A stretch of 64,000 bases of DNA from Pyrinomonadaceae bacterium. GTDB lineage: Bacteria; Acidobacteriota; Blastocatellia; Pyrinomonadales; Pyrinomonadaceae. The notes beneath the pieces are model-generated. The model did no database searches. It saw only the letters and a list, made by a program, of their open reading frames with translations, and was not told where the DNA came from. Position 1 is the stretch's first letter; every line of letters begins with the position of its first letter. The stretch spans positions 109,000 to 172,999 of the forward strand of contig JAJTWY010000006.1 of NCBI GenBank assembly GCA_021463165.1. The letters are read 5' to 3'. Made by a program: the position numbers and the translations under genes. Below are positions 26,001-35,743 of the stretch, one piece after another.

Positions 26001-28703
26001 ATGGCGTTTGGAAAGAGCATTAGAATCTACGATCTGGCCCGCGAGGTGAAACAAGACACTAAGCGGGTAATGGAAGATCTTCGGCGAGAAGGTGCGGATG
26101 TAAGTGTCGCATCAAACTCCGTTCCGTTTGAGATCGCAGAAAGGGTACGGAACAAATACTTTCCAAAGACAGAAGCCGCGCCCAAGCGGGCGATCAAGGT
26201 CATCAAGGCCGCAAAAGTCGCCGAGACTCATGTGGAACCGGCTGCGGAAGTGTCGGAGACCGTTGCCGAAGCCCCGATCGAAAAGGAAGCCCCATCGAGC
26301 CAACCGCCGGTCGCGGAATCGTCGGAGCCACTAACTACTCGGCCATCAGTCAAAAAACTTGCCAAAAAAGTCGTTGCTGAGCCCGAACCGACGGAGCCCG
26401 AAAAGGCTGAACCCGTCGAGACGGGCCCAGTCGTGAAGGCAAAGCGGGTTGTCAAGCCGAAGGTCGCTGCGACTGAAGCGGAGGCCGTCGCGGAGGAAAA
26501 GATCGAAACACCTGCGGCTGAAGAAGTAGTGGAAACGCCAGTTACCGAAACGGCTCCAGAACCTGTCGTGGGGCCGGGTGGCACAACGGTCAAGCGGCTG
26601 ACCCTGAGCCCGGACGCATTAAAGAAAGGTATCAAGCCGGGCGAACGACTTGTCAGTACCGCGCCGACAAAGACCGGAAGCCTGGTTGCTCCCAGGTCCG
26701 AATTCCGTGGAACGCCGGGTGAATCGTCTGCCCCTCAAATGACCTATACGCCGCCCGCCGATAATCGGCGTAGGCCCGGACGCTCGGGCGGCAGGAAGGG
26801 GAGCGAGAAGAGCGGGAAGTTTGCCGAGCGTGATGTCGAGATCCCTCAGAAGCGTTCGATCGAAGAACGCGTAATGGATCAGGTCGGTGTCGTAGACCTG
26901 GAAAACCTGCGTGCGATCAGACTCACAGAAGGAGCTACTGTTCGTGAGTTCGCCGAAGCTCTCGGCATCACTCCGCGCGACATCGTTCAGCTGCTTATCA
27001 AGAAAGGAGTGTTCGCCACTCTCAATCAGCCTATTGGTGAAAAGATGGCGAAGGATCTCGCGGTGGGATTCGGGTTCGAGGTGAGTTTTGTCCCGTTCGA
27101 GGAAATGGTGATCGAACAGGAGTTCGAGGAGCTTATCGCGGCTGATGCCGACGATGTCGAACTGCCGCGTGCTCCGGTGATCACCGTGATGGGCCATGTG
27201 GATCACGGTAAGACCTCGCTTCTCGACGCGATCCGCTCTGCGAATGTTGCCGAAGGCGAAGCCGGCGGGATCACCCAGCACATCGGTGCTTATAGCGTAT
27301 TCGTTCCCGATCCGGACGATCCGCAAGAGCCGCGTCGCGTTGTATTCCTCGACACCCCGGGCCACGAAGCCTTCACGATGATGCGAGCTCGAGGTGCCAA
27401 GGCTACGGATATCGTCATTCTTGTTGTTGCAGCCGATGACGGCGTAATGCCTCAGACCATCGAGGCCGTTGAGCACTCGAAAGCAGCCGGCGTACCTATC
27501 ATCGTTGCGATAAACAAGATAGACAAGCCCGATGCCAATCCGGACAAGGTCAAACAGGGCCTCGCAGGTCTCGGTCTGCAGCCGACGGATTGGGGCGGTG
27601 AAACCGAAATGGTCCCGGTTTCCGCCAAGAATCGCCAAGGCCTCGACACATTGCTTGAGACGGTGCTGCTTCAAGCCGATATCCTTGATCTGAAGGCGAG
27701 CCCGACAAGGCGGGCATCTGGTGTGGTTCTCGAAGCAAAACTCGACAAGGGCCGTGGTGCCGTTGCGACTGCGCTCGTTCAACAGGGAACCCTCAAAATA
27801 GGCGATCCGTTCATTGTGGGACAGTTCTCAGGGAAGATCCGTGCGATGTTCTCCGATCGCGGAGAATCGGTCCTGGCTGCCGAGCCGGCCACGCCGGTCG
27901 AGATACTTGGGCTGCAGGGCGTGCCGCAGGCGGGCGATACCTTCCAGGTCGTCGTCGACGTGGAACGAGCACAGGATATAGCCCAGAAGCGCCAGATGCA
28001 CGCACGACAGGCCGCGATGCTGAAGACCACGAAACGTGGTATCGAATCGCTCGGTCAGGCCGAGATCAAAGAACTGCTCGTTATTCTCAAGGCAGATGTT
28101 CAAGGTTCGGTCGAAGTCCTGCGTCAAACACTTGAGAAGCTTTCGACCGAAAAGGTCAAGGTTCGCGTTATCCGTGCCGGCGTCGGTGCTATTGCTGAGT
28201 CGGACGTTCTGCTGGCATCGGCCACACAGGCCGATGATGCGTCGACCGCCGTCGTGATCATTGGCTTTAACGTCAGGCCCGAGGCCCGTGTCGCGGATAT
28301 CGCAAAACACGAGGATGTGGACATAAGGCTCCATTCGATCATCTATAAGGTTGAGGAAGAGATCCGGGCGGCGATGATCGGCATGCTTGACGCCATCGAG
28401 AAGGAGACTATTCTCGGAAAGGCTCTGGTCCAGGAAACATTCAAGGTCTCGAAGGTGGGTGTTATTGCCGGTTGCCGCGTGACCGACGGCGTGGTCAGAC
28501 GTCAGGCAAAAGGCCGGCTGCTTCGCGACAGCGTTGTCATCTGGGAAGGCGATATCGCAACGCTCAAGCGGTTCAAGGATGATGTCAACGAGGTCAAAAA
28601 TGGCTTCGAATGCGGCATCAGCCTAGTCAACTTCAACGATATAAAGGTCGATGACGAGATCGAGGCTTTTGTTATCGAGAAGATCGCCGCAACCGAGCTG
28701 TAA
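26001..28703 (+). CDS. infB: Translation initiation factor IF-2
   Basis: 900 residues from ATG 26001 ([13 protein letters not shown]). The IF2-N helix module (1-52) is followed by a long Ala/Glu/Pro/Lys-rich variable region (about 55-290), a second N-terminal module (about 300-355), the GTPase domain with [12 protein letters not shown] (about 397-408), DTPGHEAF and [10 protein letters not shown], then beta-barrel domains II and IV with domain III between. IF-2 brings initiator tRNA to the 30S subunit and drives subunit joining with GTP hydrolysis. All G motifs are intact and length is normal for a long-form IF-2. Confidence 0.98.
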   Translation: MAFGKSIRIYDLAREVKQDTKRVMEDLRREGADVSVASNSVPFEIAERVRNKYFPKTEAAPKRAIKVIKAAKVAETHVEPAAEVSETVAEAPIEKEAPSSQPPVAESSEPLTTRPSVKKLAKKVVAEPEPTEPEKAEPVETGPVVKAKRVVKPKVAATEAEAVAEEKIETPAAEEVVETPVTETAPEPVVGPGGTTVKRLTLSPDALKKGIKPGERLVSTAPTKTGSLVAPRSEFRGTPGESSAPQMTYTPPADNRRRPGRSGGRKGSEKSGKFAERDVEIPQKRSIEERVMDQVGVVDLENLRAIRLTEGATVREFAEALGITPRDIVQLLIKKGVFATLNQPIGEKMAKDLAVGFGFEVSFVPFEEMVIEQEFEELIAADADDVELPRAPVITVMGHVDHGKTSLLDAIRSANVAEGEAGGITQHIGAYSVFVPDPDDPQEPRRVVFLDTPGHEAFTMMRARGAKATDIVILVVAADDGVMPQTIEAVEHSKAAGVPIIVAINKIDKPDANPDKVKQGLAGLGLQPTDWGGETEMVPVSAKNRQGLDTLLETVLLQADILDLKASPTRRASGVVLEAKLDKGRGAVATALVQQGTLKIGDPFIVGQFSGKIRAMFSDRGESVLAAEPATPVEILGLQGVPQAGDTFQVVVDVERAQDIAQKRQMHARQAAMLKTTKRGIESLGQAEIKELLVILKADVQGSVEVLRQTLEKLSTEKVKVRVIRAGVGAIAESDVLLASATQADDASTAVVIIGFNVRPEARVADIAKHEDVDIRLHSIIYKVEEEIRAAMIGMLDAIEKETILGKALVQETFKVSKVGVIAGCRVTDGVVRRQAKGRLLRDSVVIWEGDIATLKRFKDDVNEVKNGFECGISLVNFNDIKVDDEIEAFVIEKIAATEL

Positions 28704-28707
28704 GTAA

Positions 28708-28751
28708 AAAGGCAAAAGTTGCAAGGTAATCGAAAACCCGCTTTTGCCTTT
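28708..28751 (+). repeat. 11-bp inverted repeat between infB and rbfA
   Basis: AAAGGCAAAAG (28708-28718) and CTTTTGCCTTT (28741-28751) are perfect inverted arms with a 22-nt spacer, followed by GACCTTTTT. It could act as a weak terminator or RNA-processing hairpin inside the operon. Its word-like composition also resembles the other short-word repeats in the translation gene gaps, and it reaches to 15 nt from the rbfA ATG. Confidence 0.65.
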
Positions 28752-28766
28752 GACCTTTTTACTTGT

Positions 28767-29141
28767 ATGAGACGGCCTGAGCGTTTAGCCGAAAGTTTGA
28801 AAGAAGAGATCTCAGAGGTCGTCGGTTTTGAACTTGACGATCCGCGGCTCGAGACGGTTACCGTGACTGATGTCGAGGTTTCAAAAGACCTCCGGGATGC
28901 AAAGGTTTTCGTGCTCGTTCAGGGCACCGACGAGGAGATCGACACGGCTTTGAGATCGCTGCGAAACGCGGCGGCCTTTGTTCGGCAGCAGGTTGCAATG
29001 AACCTTGACCTGCGGCATGCGCCACACGTCCATTTTGTTCGGGACAGTGCCGAGGAAAATGCGGCGAGGGTGAATGAGATCCTCGAAGATCTCAACCGAC
29101 GAGGGGAAATCAAGAAGGATGAGAGTGAGAGTGACCAGTAA
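28767..29141 (+). CDS. rbfA: 30S ribosome-binding factor RbfA
   Basis: 124 residues from ATG 28767 (MRRPERLAESLKEEISE); an in-frame extension to 28719 runs into the inverted repeat and is unlikely. The KH-like core shows DPRLETVTVTDVEVSKDLRDAKVFV and LRNAAAFVRQQVAMNLDLRHAPHVHFVRD. RbfA assists late 16S processing and cold adaptation. No Shine-Dalgarno site is visible before the ATG; the upstream bases are CTTTTTACTTGT. Confidence 0.95.
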   Translation: MRRPERLAESLKEEISEVVGFELDDPRLETVTVTDVEVSKDLRDAKVFVLVQGTDEEIDTALRSLRNAAAFVRQQVAMNLDLRHAPHVHFVRDSAEENAARVNEILEDLNRRGEIKKDESESDQ

Positions 29142-29240
29142 AGGGTGAGAAATCGGAAGGTTACGGGCCGAATTGCATATTTCGAGTAACTACCTTCTAA
29201 CAATATGACCTTTGACTTCTAACCTTTCGCTTCAAACGTA
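29142..29240 (+). repeat. Short-word repeat gap between rbfA and nrnA
   Basis: The 99-nt gap contains related words ACCTTCTAAC, GACCTTTGACTTCTAAC and CTAACCTTTCGCTTC. It ends only 4 nt before the GTG start of nrnA and contains no ribosome-binding site. It has no coding character. Confidence 0.5.
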
Positions 29241-30206
29241 GTGCTAAGTCAAGTTGTTGAGTTAATTGAAAATAAGAACCGTTTCGCCATTACGACACAC
29301 ATCAAACCGGATGGCGATGGCGTTGGCTCATCTCTCGGGTTGTGCTGGTTGCTTCGATCTCTGGGTAAGGAAGCTGAAGTGATCGTCCGCGGGGATGTTC
29401 CGCCGGCCTACATGAGCCTTCCGGGCGCAAAGGAGATCCGTGATGTTACCTACGTAAATGGTAGGTACGATGCTGTTTTCGTGATCGAGTGCAGCGACCT
29501 CGCCCGGCCGGGCATTGCCGGTTTGGACCAACAATTTACGGTAAACATAGATCATCACGCGACGAGCGAGCATTTTGGGACGATCAACTGGATCGATTCG
29601 ACAGCGTCGGCGGTGGGAGAGATGATCTACAATCTCTGCAAAGCCATCGGCGGCCGCATAACCAAAGAGATCGCCGAATGCGTCTATTTGGCCCTCGTAA
29701 CGGATACCGGCTCATTCCATTTTCCAAATACGTCCGACCGAACTCTAAAAGTTGCCTCTGAACTTATCAAGGCAGGTGCGAAGCCCGAACGCATCGGAGA
29801 GGCGGTATATAGCAACTATCCGTGGTCAAGGATCGAATTGATGCGTCGCGTACTGGACACCGTAAAACGAGATGAGACCGGGCGGATAGCATCAATGCGT
29901 CAGACTATTGAAATGCAGCAAGAGGCGGCGGCGATCGACGGTGACAACAATGGTTTCGTGAACATTCCGCTTGCCGCCCGTGATGTTAAAGCTGTCGTCT
30001 ATACGCGCGAGGTTGGGCATAACAAGTTTCGGGCGAGCCTTCGGTCGAAAGGCAGCATTAACGTAGCCAAGGTTGCGGAAAAATTCGGTGGTGGTGGTCA
30101 TCGGAACGCCTCGGGGCTAAGTATCGAGGGAGACTGGGACGAGGTCGAAGCGATGATCGTTTCAGCCCTCGCCGAAGCAATCGAAAAGGCAGAATCGTCC
30201 GTCTAG
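29241..30206 (+). CDS. nrnA: DHH/DHHA1 phosphoesterase, nanoRNase/pAp phosphatase
   Basis: 321 residues from GTG 29241. The DHH domain has THIKPDGDGVGSSLGL (about 18-33), the NIDHHATSEHFG motif (about 102-113) and LALVTDTGSFHF. The DHHA1 domain ends with KFGGGGHRNASG (about 285-296). These are the metal and RNA-binding motifs of NrnA, which degrades 2-5 nt RNA and dephosphorylates pAp. It follows rbfA as in many Gram-positive and acidobacterial genomes. The DGDG variant in place of DGDA is conservative. Confidence 0.92.
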   Translation: MLSQVVELIENKNRFAITTHIKPDGDGVGSSLGLCWLLRSLGKEAEVIVRGDVPPAYMSLPGAKEIRDVTYVNGRYDAVFVIECSDLARPGIAGLDQQFTVNIDHHATSEHFGTINWIDSTASAVGEMIYNLCKAIGGRITKEIAECVYLALVTDTGSFHFPNTSDRTLKVASELIKAGAKPERIGEAVYSNYPWSRIELMRRVLDTVKRDETGRIASMRQTIEMQQEAAAIDGDNNGFVNIPLAARDVKAVVYTREVGHNKFRASLRSKGSINVAKVAEKFGGGGHRNASGLSIEGDWDEVEAMIVSALAEAIEKAESSV

Positions 30207-30272
30207 GAGCTCTGATCTTTCGGGTCCGGGAGCGATCTCTGTTCGGTGGGAGCCGCAGGCAGTTGAGGTTTT

Positions 30273-30854
30273 ATGGCCGAGAAGCGATACAAGTGGCGCC
30301 GCGAAGATTATCGGGAAAAGACCAAAGGCTTGCTGATGCTTAACACCGGTGACGGTAAGGGCAAGACAACCGCCGCCATTGGCGTTATGGTACGTGCGGC
30401 CGGTCGCGGGATGAAATGCTGCATGGTGCAGTTCATGAAGTCGCGGACCGATCGATACGGAGAACACGAATCCTTCGAAAAGCTCGGTATAGAGATCCAC
30501 ACGATGGGCGACGGTTTTACGTGGGATACGAATGACAAATCCCAAGACGTAAAAACAAGCGAGGAGACGTGGCGAACCTGTCTCGATAAGATGCGTAGCG
30601 GCGACTATGACCTTCTTGTTTTTGACGAGCTGTTATACGTGCTCAGTTTTGGTTTTCTCGACATCGACGAGATAATCGCTGAGATCAAGGCGGTCCGCGA
30701 AACACAACCGCACCTGCACATTATTCTCACCGGCAGGAATGTTGATGGTGCGGTCGACAAGATGATCGAGGCAGCAGATCTCGTTACCGAGATGCGGGAG
30801 ATCAAGCATCCTTTTCATGCAGGTATATTTGCTCAGCAGGGGATCGAATTCTAA
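30273..30854 (+). CDS. cobO: Cob(I)yrinic acid a,c-diamide adenosyltransferase (CobO/BtuR type)
   Basis: 193 residues with a GAGG site before the ATG. The P-loop is NTGDGKGKTTAAIGVMVRAAGRGM (about 25-48), followed by VQFMKS, the cobalamin-binding region with ETWRTCLDKM, and DLLVFDELLYVLSFGFLD (about 112-129). HIILTGRN is the late CobO motif. The enzyme transfers the adenosyl group of ATP to cob(I)alamin or cob(I)yrinate diamide. No other cobalamin gene and no cobalamin riboswitch is seen nearby, so it may serve B12 salvage. Confidence 0.94.
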   Translation: MAEKRYKWRREDYREKTKGLLMLNTGDGKGKTTAAIGVMVRAAGRGMKCCMVQFMKSRTDRYGEHESFEKLGIEIHTMGDGFTWDTNDKSQDVKTSEETWRTCLDKMRSGDYDLLVFDELLYVLSFGFLDIDEIIAEIKAVRETQPHLHIILTGRNVDGAVDKMIEAADLVTEMREIKHPFHAGIFAQQGIEF

Positions 30855-30963
30855 CGTAGAGCTAGCCCTTGTTGGCGGTAAGATCTTGCGGCGTTGGCTG
30901 AGATCGGACAAATCCGGCAAACGATGCTCGAAGTCATTAGTTTGAGCCAGTATTGACTCATCA

Positions 30964-31518
30964 ATGAAAACCCCCGTAGAGAAACACAAACCCAAAGGCC
31001 CTCTTGACTATTTCGCTCTTGCATTAACGACCTGTGGTGTCGGCTACATACCCGGCGCTCCGGGTACTTACGGTTCCCTGGTTGCTGTTGGCGGTTATGC
31101 CGCATTGCGGTTCTGCCTGCTCGATCCTTCATCTGGAGAACCGTCTATCTCAGCCCTGGCTGGATCTGTGAATGGGTATCTCATTCTGGGAGTGGCGTTT
31201 GTATTGTTGATCGCCATTGGTGTCTGGGCTTCACAGCGCTCGATACCGCTGCTAGGAAACGAAGATCCTTCCGAAGCGGTCATCGACGAGGTCATGGGAC
31301 AGCTTTTGACGCTGATGTTCCTTCCTCTGAATGTGAGCTGGTGGTTTGTACTTTGGGGTTTTCTCCTTTTTAGGGTTTTTGACATTCTAAAGCCTTTTCC
31401 AGCCAACAAGTTGCAAAACCTGCCCGGCGGTTTGGGCATATGTGCCGATGATCTGGCCGCCGGCTTTTATGCCGGGGTTTGCGCTGCGATGATCCACACA
31501 ATTAGTCTATCGATATGA
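30964..31518 (+). CDS. pgpA: Phosphatidylglycerophosphatase A
   Basis: 184 residues. Motifs GVGYIPGAPGTYGSL (about 26-40), DPSEAVIDEVMGQLLTL (about 101-117), FRVFDILKPFPANKLQ and GLGICADDLAAGFYAG are the conserved PgpA blocks that bind metal and substrate. Four hydrophobic helices place it in the inner membrane. It dephosphorylates phosphatidylglycerophosphate to phosphatidylglycerol. The last 4 nt overlap the next gene (ATGA), so the pair is translationally coupled. Confidence 0.92.
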   Translation: MKTPVEKHKPKGPLDYFALALTTCGVGYIPGAPGTYGSLVAVGGYAALRFCLLDPSSGEPSISALAGSVNGYLILGVAFVLLIAIGVWASQRSIPLLGNEDPSEAVIDEVMGQLLTLMFLPLNVSWWFVLWGFLLFRVFDILKPFPANKLQNLPGGLGICADDLAAGFYAGVCAAMIHTISLSI

Positions 31519-32237
31519 TCTATCACGTCCTGCCCGGGGATGCCCAGGTCGAAGCATTTAAGAGGACTGGTATCGCCGGCGAGTTGATAGTCTGTCGTGA
31601 GGCCCTTGTATCAGGTCCGATCGACGCTGAGAACCTCGAATCCTTCTGGCACGAACGTGCGGCATTCATATTGTCGGAATATGGCGAGGACGAGATCGAA
31701 TATCATGACAAGGTCGCGGGCGAGTTATCAAAACTTTGCGACATGACCGTGGACGACGAGGTCAATCTCTGGTTCGAATACGAGTTGTTTTGTAGCGTGA
31801 ACCTGTGGTTTTGCCTGGCTCTACTGAGTGCAACTGACGCAACTGTATTCCGTGTCGAGCCTTCGGGGCTTGCGGAGAAAGATCGATGGAACGGTTTTGC
31901 GACCTTCGACCCTCCGGCTCTCATCGCGTCATTCGAGCACCGAACCGAACTCACTCCGCGAGACGTCAAGTTGGGAGCGGCCTTCTGGGACGCATATCGT
32001 CACAAGGATCACGGAGAGCTAAAAAGGCTCGCTGGAAACGAAACCATAGCGTTTCCTCACGTTGTCGAAGTCGTCGCGGCAGCGGCCGAGCAAGAAACAC
32101 GACCAGCTCAGATCCTGCGAGAGATCGCGGCGGTAGGCGAGAAGGATTTTGGCAAGATATTTCGTGAATTCAAGAAACGAGCAGGCGTTTATGGCTATGG
32201 CGACCTCCAGGTCGAAGCTCTGCTAAACCGCCTTTAG
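31515..32237 (+). CDS. DUF1835-domain protein
   Basis: 240 residues. The opening (MIYHVLPGDAQVEAFKRTGIAGELIVCREALVSGP), the central VNLWFEYELFCSVNLWF and the C-terminal YGYGDLQVEALLNRL fit the DUF1835 family with its associated C-terminal region. Proteins of this family have no settled function. The predicted product is soluble and acidic. It overlaps pgpA by 4 nt, but a role in lipid metabolism would be a guess. Confidence 0.75.
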   Translation: MIYHVLPGDAQVEAFKRTGIAGELIVCREALVSGPIDAENLESFWHERAAFILSEYGEDEIEYHDKVAGELSKLCDMTVDDEVNLWFEYELFCSVNLWFCLALLSATDATVFRVEPSGLAEKDRWNGFATFDPPALIASFEHRTELTPRDVKLGAAFWDAYRHKDHGELKRLAGNETIAFPHVVEVVAAAAEQETRPAQILREIAAVGEKDFGKIFREFKKRAGVYGYGDLQVEALLNRL

Positions 32238-32240
32238 CGG

Positions 32241-33293
32241 CTAGTTCATTTCATCGTCATTTTCCCGCGAAGTTCTTGAAAGCGATACGTCGCCGTCCCC
32301 TTGGAATATCCAGCCTTTCCGCCAGAAAAATATCAGCAGCACGATCGACAATAGGGCCATCCCCGCAAGGACCAGGAAATATCCGTTTCGCGTTCTTAGT
32401 TCGGGCATATAGTCGAAGTTCATCCCGTAAATGCCCGCGACGAGACTTAGCGGCAGAATTATGGCGGAGACGACCGCGAGCGTCTTCATTACGTCGTTTG
32501 TGCGGTTCCCGATCACCGCGAAATGGATGTCAAATAGGCCGGCTACGAGATCACGATAGCCTTCGGCAAGGTCAGAAACACGCTGCAGATGATCGTGGAC
32601 GTCCCGGAAAAACGGTAAGACCGTCGGCGGTATCTGCGGGAATTCACCGTGCGACATTCTGTACAGGACTTCCAGCTGTCGGGATGAGATACGCTTAAGG
32701 CGGGCAACGCTTCGTCGAACATCCATTACGTCGGCCAATACCGAGTGATTCGTCTGTCGGTTAAAGAAGACGCGATCTTCGAGCTGATTTATCTTATCGT
32801 CAAACTCATCGACGACCGGCATATAAAGATCGACAAGCTCATCGAGGACACGCTGGAGAAGATACGCGGCGCCTCGTTTACAAACGAACGGGCTGCCTCG
32901 AAGTTGCTGCTTGACGGTCTTGATGCTGCGAAAGCGTTCAACGTGGAACGTGACGACGAAATTTGAACCCAGATAGCCATCCAGCTCTTTTGTCACGAAG
33001 TTGGCCGGATTGGTTTCTTCGGGTTTGATCCCATGGACGATGAAGAAGAGATAGTCTTCGAATGCCTCAACTTTTGGCTGGTTGCGGGTTTCGATACAAT
33101 CTTCGACCGTCAAGGGATGAAAACGGAACACGTTCAGCAGTACATCACGGGCCTCAGCGATCTGCTCAGGGGTCTCACCGCGAAAATCGACCCAGACAAC
33201 ATTTGACTGATCGGCAAGCAACCCCGCGAGGTCCGAGCGTTCAAATCCCTCCTCGATCTTCGAGCCCTCGTTTCGGTATACAAAAATCTCCAT
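32241..33293 (-). CDS. corA: CorA family magnesium/cobalt transporter
   Basis: 350 residues. A long cytoplasmic alpha/beta funnel (about 1-285) is followed by two C-terminal membrane helices joined by the signature YGMNF (GMN motif, about 296-298 in VAGIYGMNFDYMPELR). The pentameric channel moves Mg2+ and possibly Co2+ or Ni2+. An acidic/charged tail (RTSRENDDEMN) ends the protein. It is convergent with the DUF1835 gene, with 3 nt between stops, and has its own upstream region of about 150 nt. Confidence 0.93.
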   Translation of the reverse strand: MEIFVYRNEGSKIEEGFERSDLAGLLADQSNVVWVDFRGETPEQIAEARDVLLNVFRFHPLTVEDCIETRNQPKVEAFEDYLFFIVHGIKPEETNPANFVTKELDGYLGSNFVVTFHVERFRSIKTVKQQLRGSPFVCKRGAAYLLQRVLDELVDLYMPVVDEFDDKINQLEDRVFFNRQTNHSVLADVMDVRRSVARLKRISSRQLEVLYRMSHGEFPQIPPTVLPFFRDVHDHLQRVSDLAEGYRDLVAGLFDIHFAVIGNRTNDVMKTLAVVSAIILPLSLVAGIYGMNFDYMPELRTRNGYFLVLAGMALLSIVLLIFFWRKGWIFQGDGDVSLSRTSRENDDEMN

Positions 33294-33441
33294 AGCGGCT
33301 GACTAGAATATACACGATTTCAAATATGAGCTGAGAGTGCACGCGAAAGAATACCGTCTAGAGGTTCTTGAATACCGAGAACCCTGGATCCGATGTTCAA
33401 TTGTTTCTTTTCGTCTTCTAAGGCGTGCTACTCTTTAGCCA

Positions 33442-34383
33442 ATGAGCGCGTCCTCCAGCAGTCTCCGTGTCGATAGCGTGACGAAGAAATTCGGCGATTT
33501 TACCGCCGTTGACGACCTGAGTTTTGAGGTTCGTCCCGGACGAGTCTTTGGATTTCTGGGCCCGAACGGGGCAGGGAAAACAACAACGATCCGGATGATC
33601 GTCGGGATAACGCTGCCCGACGAAGGCCGAATAGAGTTGTGGGGCCGCTCGGTGTCAGGGGCCGTCCAGGAGAGGATCGGTTATCTGCCTGAAGAGCGCG
33701 GCTTGTATAAAAAAATGAAGATCGCAGACCAACTGCGATACTTTGCCGCCCTTAAAAATGTCCCGTCAGCGGTCGCCAACAAGAGGATCGATCAGTGGCT
33801 GGAGCGACTGGAGCTGACAGAGTGGAAGAATCGAAAGACGACTGACCTTTCGAAAGGTATGCAGCAGAAGGTACAGTTTATTTCGACCGTACTTCACGAT
33901 CCGGACCTCCTGATCCTCGACGAACCTTTCTCAGGGCTTGATCCGGTCAATGTAGAGTTCATGATCGAGGTCCTGAGCGAGTTTCGCGCAAAAGAAAAGA
34001 CGATCATCTTCTCGACCCACCTGATGGAGACCGCCGAGCGGCTTTGCCACGATATTCTGTTGATAAATCGGGCTCAAAAGGTTCTGAGCGGCAGCCTTCG
34101 ATCGATAAAGGAGGGCTACGGGAAGAATCTTATCGCACTTCGGGCGGTTGGTGGTGAAGGCATTCTGTCCGACCGGTCGTTGGTCGGGCGAATAGTGCAG
34201 AATGCGGACGAGGTTGTGGTCGAACTCAATAAAGATGCCGATCCACAGGTCCTTTTGAAGCGGCTGTTGGATGCGGGCACCGTGATCAGCAAGTTCGAGA
34301 AGATCGAGCCAAGCCTTAACGATATTTTTATCGACCAGGTGCGTGGGGATGCGAAAGCGAGGACCGAGGTAGAGGCGGAGTAG
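33442..34383 (+). CDS. ABC transporter ATP-binding protein (NatA-like exporter)
   Basis: 313 residues. Walker A is GPNGAGKTTT (about 40-49), the signature is LSKGMQQKVQ (about 138-147) and Walker B is LLILDEPFSGLDP (about 157-169), with the switch His in STHLMETAERLCH. A C-terminal extension of about 85 residues ends with SLNDIFIDQVRG, typical of ABC-2 type exporters. It pairs with the permease gene 7 nt downstream. The substrate (drug, sodium or lipid) cannot be told from the sequence. Confidence 0.93.
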   Translation: MSASSSSLRVDSVTKKFGDFTAVDDLSFEVRPGRVFGFLGPNGAGKTTTIRMIVGITLPDEGRIELWGRSVSGAVQERIGYLPEERGLYKKMKIADQLRYFAALKNVPSAVANKRIDQWLERLELTEWKNRKTTDLSKGMQQKVQFISTVLHDPDLLILDEPFSGLDPVNVEFMIEVLSEFRAKEKTIIFSTHLMETAERLCHDILLINRAQKVLSGSLRSIKEGYGKNLIALRAVGGEGILSDRSLVGRIVQNADEVVVELNKDADPQVLLKRLLDAGTVISKFEKIEPSLNDIFIDQVRGDAKARTEVEAE

Positions 34384-34390
34384 TTCAGCT

Positions 34391-35743
34391 ATGAAGAAGT
34401 TCCTTGCGATAGTAAAGCATGAGTATCGGAAGATCGTTCTTAAATGGACATTCCTGCTGGGGACGCTTCTCTTCCCGATCCTTGGTCTTGGATTTGCGAT
34501 AGTGCCGGCGATAATTTTCTCGATGAAGGGGGAGACGACCCGGTTGGTGGTGATCGACAGATCCGGTAAGATCGCCGAACGGCTGAAAGACAACCTGTCA
34601 GCCGAACGCATCCGTGAGAAGGCGCGTCAGGCAGCCGCGAATGTCTATGGCGAACTGAACGCTTCGCAAGAAGAGAAGATCCGCAGCGGGACGAGCCAGC
34701 TTGCGTCCGGTTTCGAGTTCGTTGACTTCGATGCTGCAGGCAAGACACTGGATCAGATACGCCAGGAACTGAATATCCGGGCCGCCTCGGACCAGATCGA
34801 CGCCTATCTGATAATCCCGCAGGACATCAATGATCCGGGTGCGCGGTTCGAATTCCGGTCCCGAAAGGCAGGCGATTTTGTTGCGAATGACTCGATCAAG
34901 GATGCTCTGAATGAAGCGGTGCGTTCGCAGAGGCTGGCAGATGCGAACATTGACGAATCGAAACTGGCGGCGATCAACCGAAGCATTTCCTTCGAGTCTA
35001 AATCGATCAGCGAACGCGGCGAAGAGAAGGATGGAGATTCGCTCTTCATCGCCTCGTTGGTCATCGGGATGATGATCTATATCAGCCTGACCGTCTACGG
35101 CCAGGTCATTATGGGGGCGGTCGTGGAGGAAAAAGAGACTCGCATCGCCGAGATCCTGTTCTCATCTGCCCGGCCCTTTGAACTAATGCTCGGGAAGTTA
35201 GTTGGCGTCGGCTTGGCTGGTCTGACCCAGCTAGGCATCTGGGCGGGGTCACTCGCCGGCATGGGGATCTTCCTATCGACTCAAGCTGAGATGGCCCCGT
35301 TTCTCGAATCTGTTCCGAAGATCACTCCGCTAATGCTGGTGTACTTTCTGCTGTATTTCCTGGCCGGATATTTTACTTACGCGGCGATCTTCGCGCTGAT
35401 CGGATCGATGGTAACGACAGTACAGGAAGGCGGCCAATTCGCGTTTCCGCCGATCATGATCATGCTCATCGGATTTTACTTCGGGTTCGCCGTGGTCAGG
35501 GATCCGAACTCGGAGCTCTCGTTCTGGGTGTCGATGTCCCCGTTCTTTGCTCCTTTGACTATGCCGATCCGGATATTGGCAGAGACGCCGCCGATCTGCC
35601 AGATCATGCTTTCGCTGCTGATCAATGCCCTGGCGATAGCCGGACTGGTTTGGCTAACCGGAAGGGTCTACAGGGTAGGAATGCTGATGTACGGCAAACG
35701 CGCGACCATTCCCGAGGTGCTGAAATGGATAAAACAGGCTTAG
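34391..35743 (+). CDS. ABC-2 type permease (NatB-like)
   Basis: 450 residues. One N-terminal membrane helix (about 17-40) is followed by a large extracytoplasmic domain (about 45-215) and five or six membrane helices (about 222-435). The segment VYGQVIMGAVVEEKETRIAEILFSSARPFELMLGKLVGVG is the conserved ABC-2 coupling region. It forms the transport path for the ATPase encoded just upstream. The gene overlaps the following lipoprotein gene by 19 nt, which suggests co-expression. Confidence 0.9.
   Translation: MKKFLAIVKHEYRKIVLKWTFLLGTLLFPILGLGFAIVPAIIFSMKGETTRLVVIDRSGKIAERLKDNLSAERIREKARQAAANVYGELNASQEEKIRSGTSQLASGFEFVDFDAAGKTLDQIRQELNIRAASDQIDAYLIIPQDINDPGARFEFRSRKAGDFVANDSIKDALNEAVRSQRLADANIDESKLAAINRSISFESKSISERGEEKDGDSLFIASLVIGMMIYISLTVYGQVIMGAVVEEKETRIAEILFSSARPFELMLGKLVGVGLAGLTQLGIWAGSLAGMGIFLSTQAEMAPFLESVPKITPLMLVYFLLYFLAGYFTYAAIFALIGSMVTTVQEGGQFAFPPIMIMLIGFYFGFAVVRDPNSELSFWVSMSPFFAPLTMPIRILAETPPICQIMLSLLINALAIAGLVWLTGRVYRVGMLMYGKRATIPEVLKWIKQA

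Noticed and set aside
26619..27782. A 387-codon minus-strand open frame inside infB.
   Set aside because: It lies entirely opposite the infB coding sequence, which has all IF-2 motifs; the product has no family features.
30207..30272. A cobalamin riboswitch before cobO.
   Set aside because: The 66-nt gap is too short and lacks the B12-box pattern.
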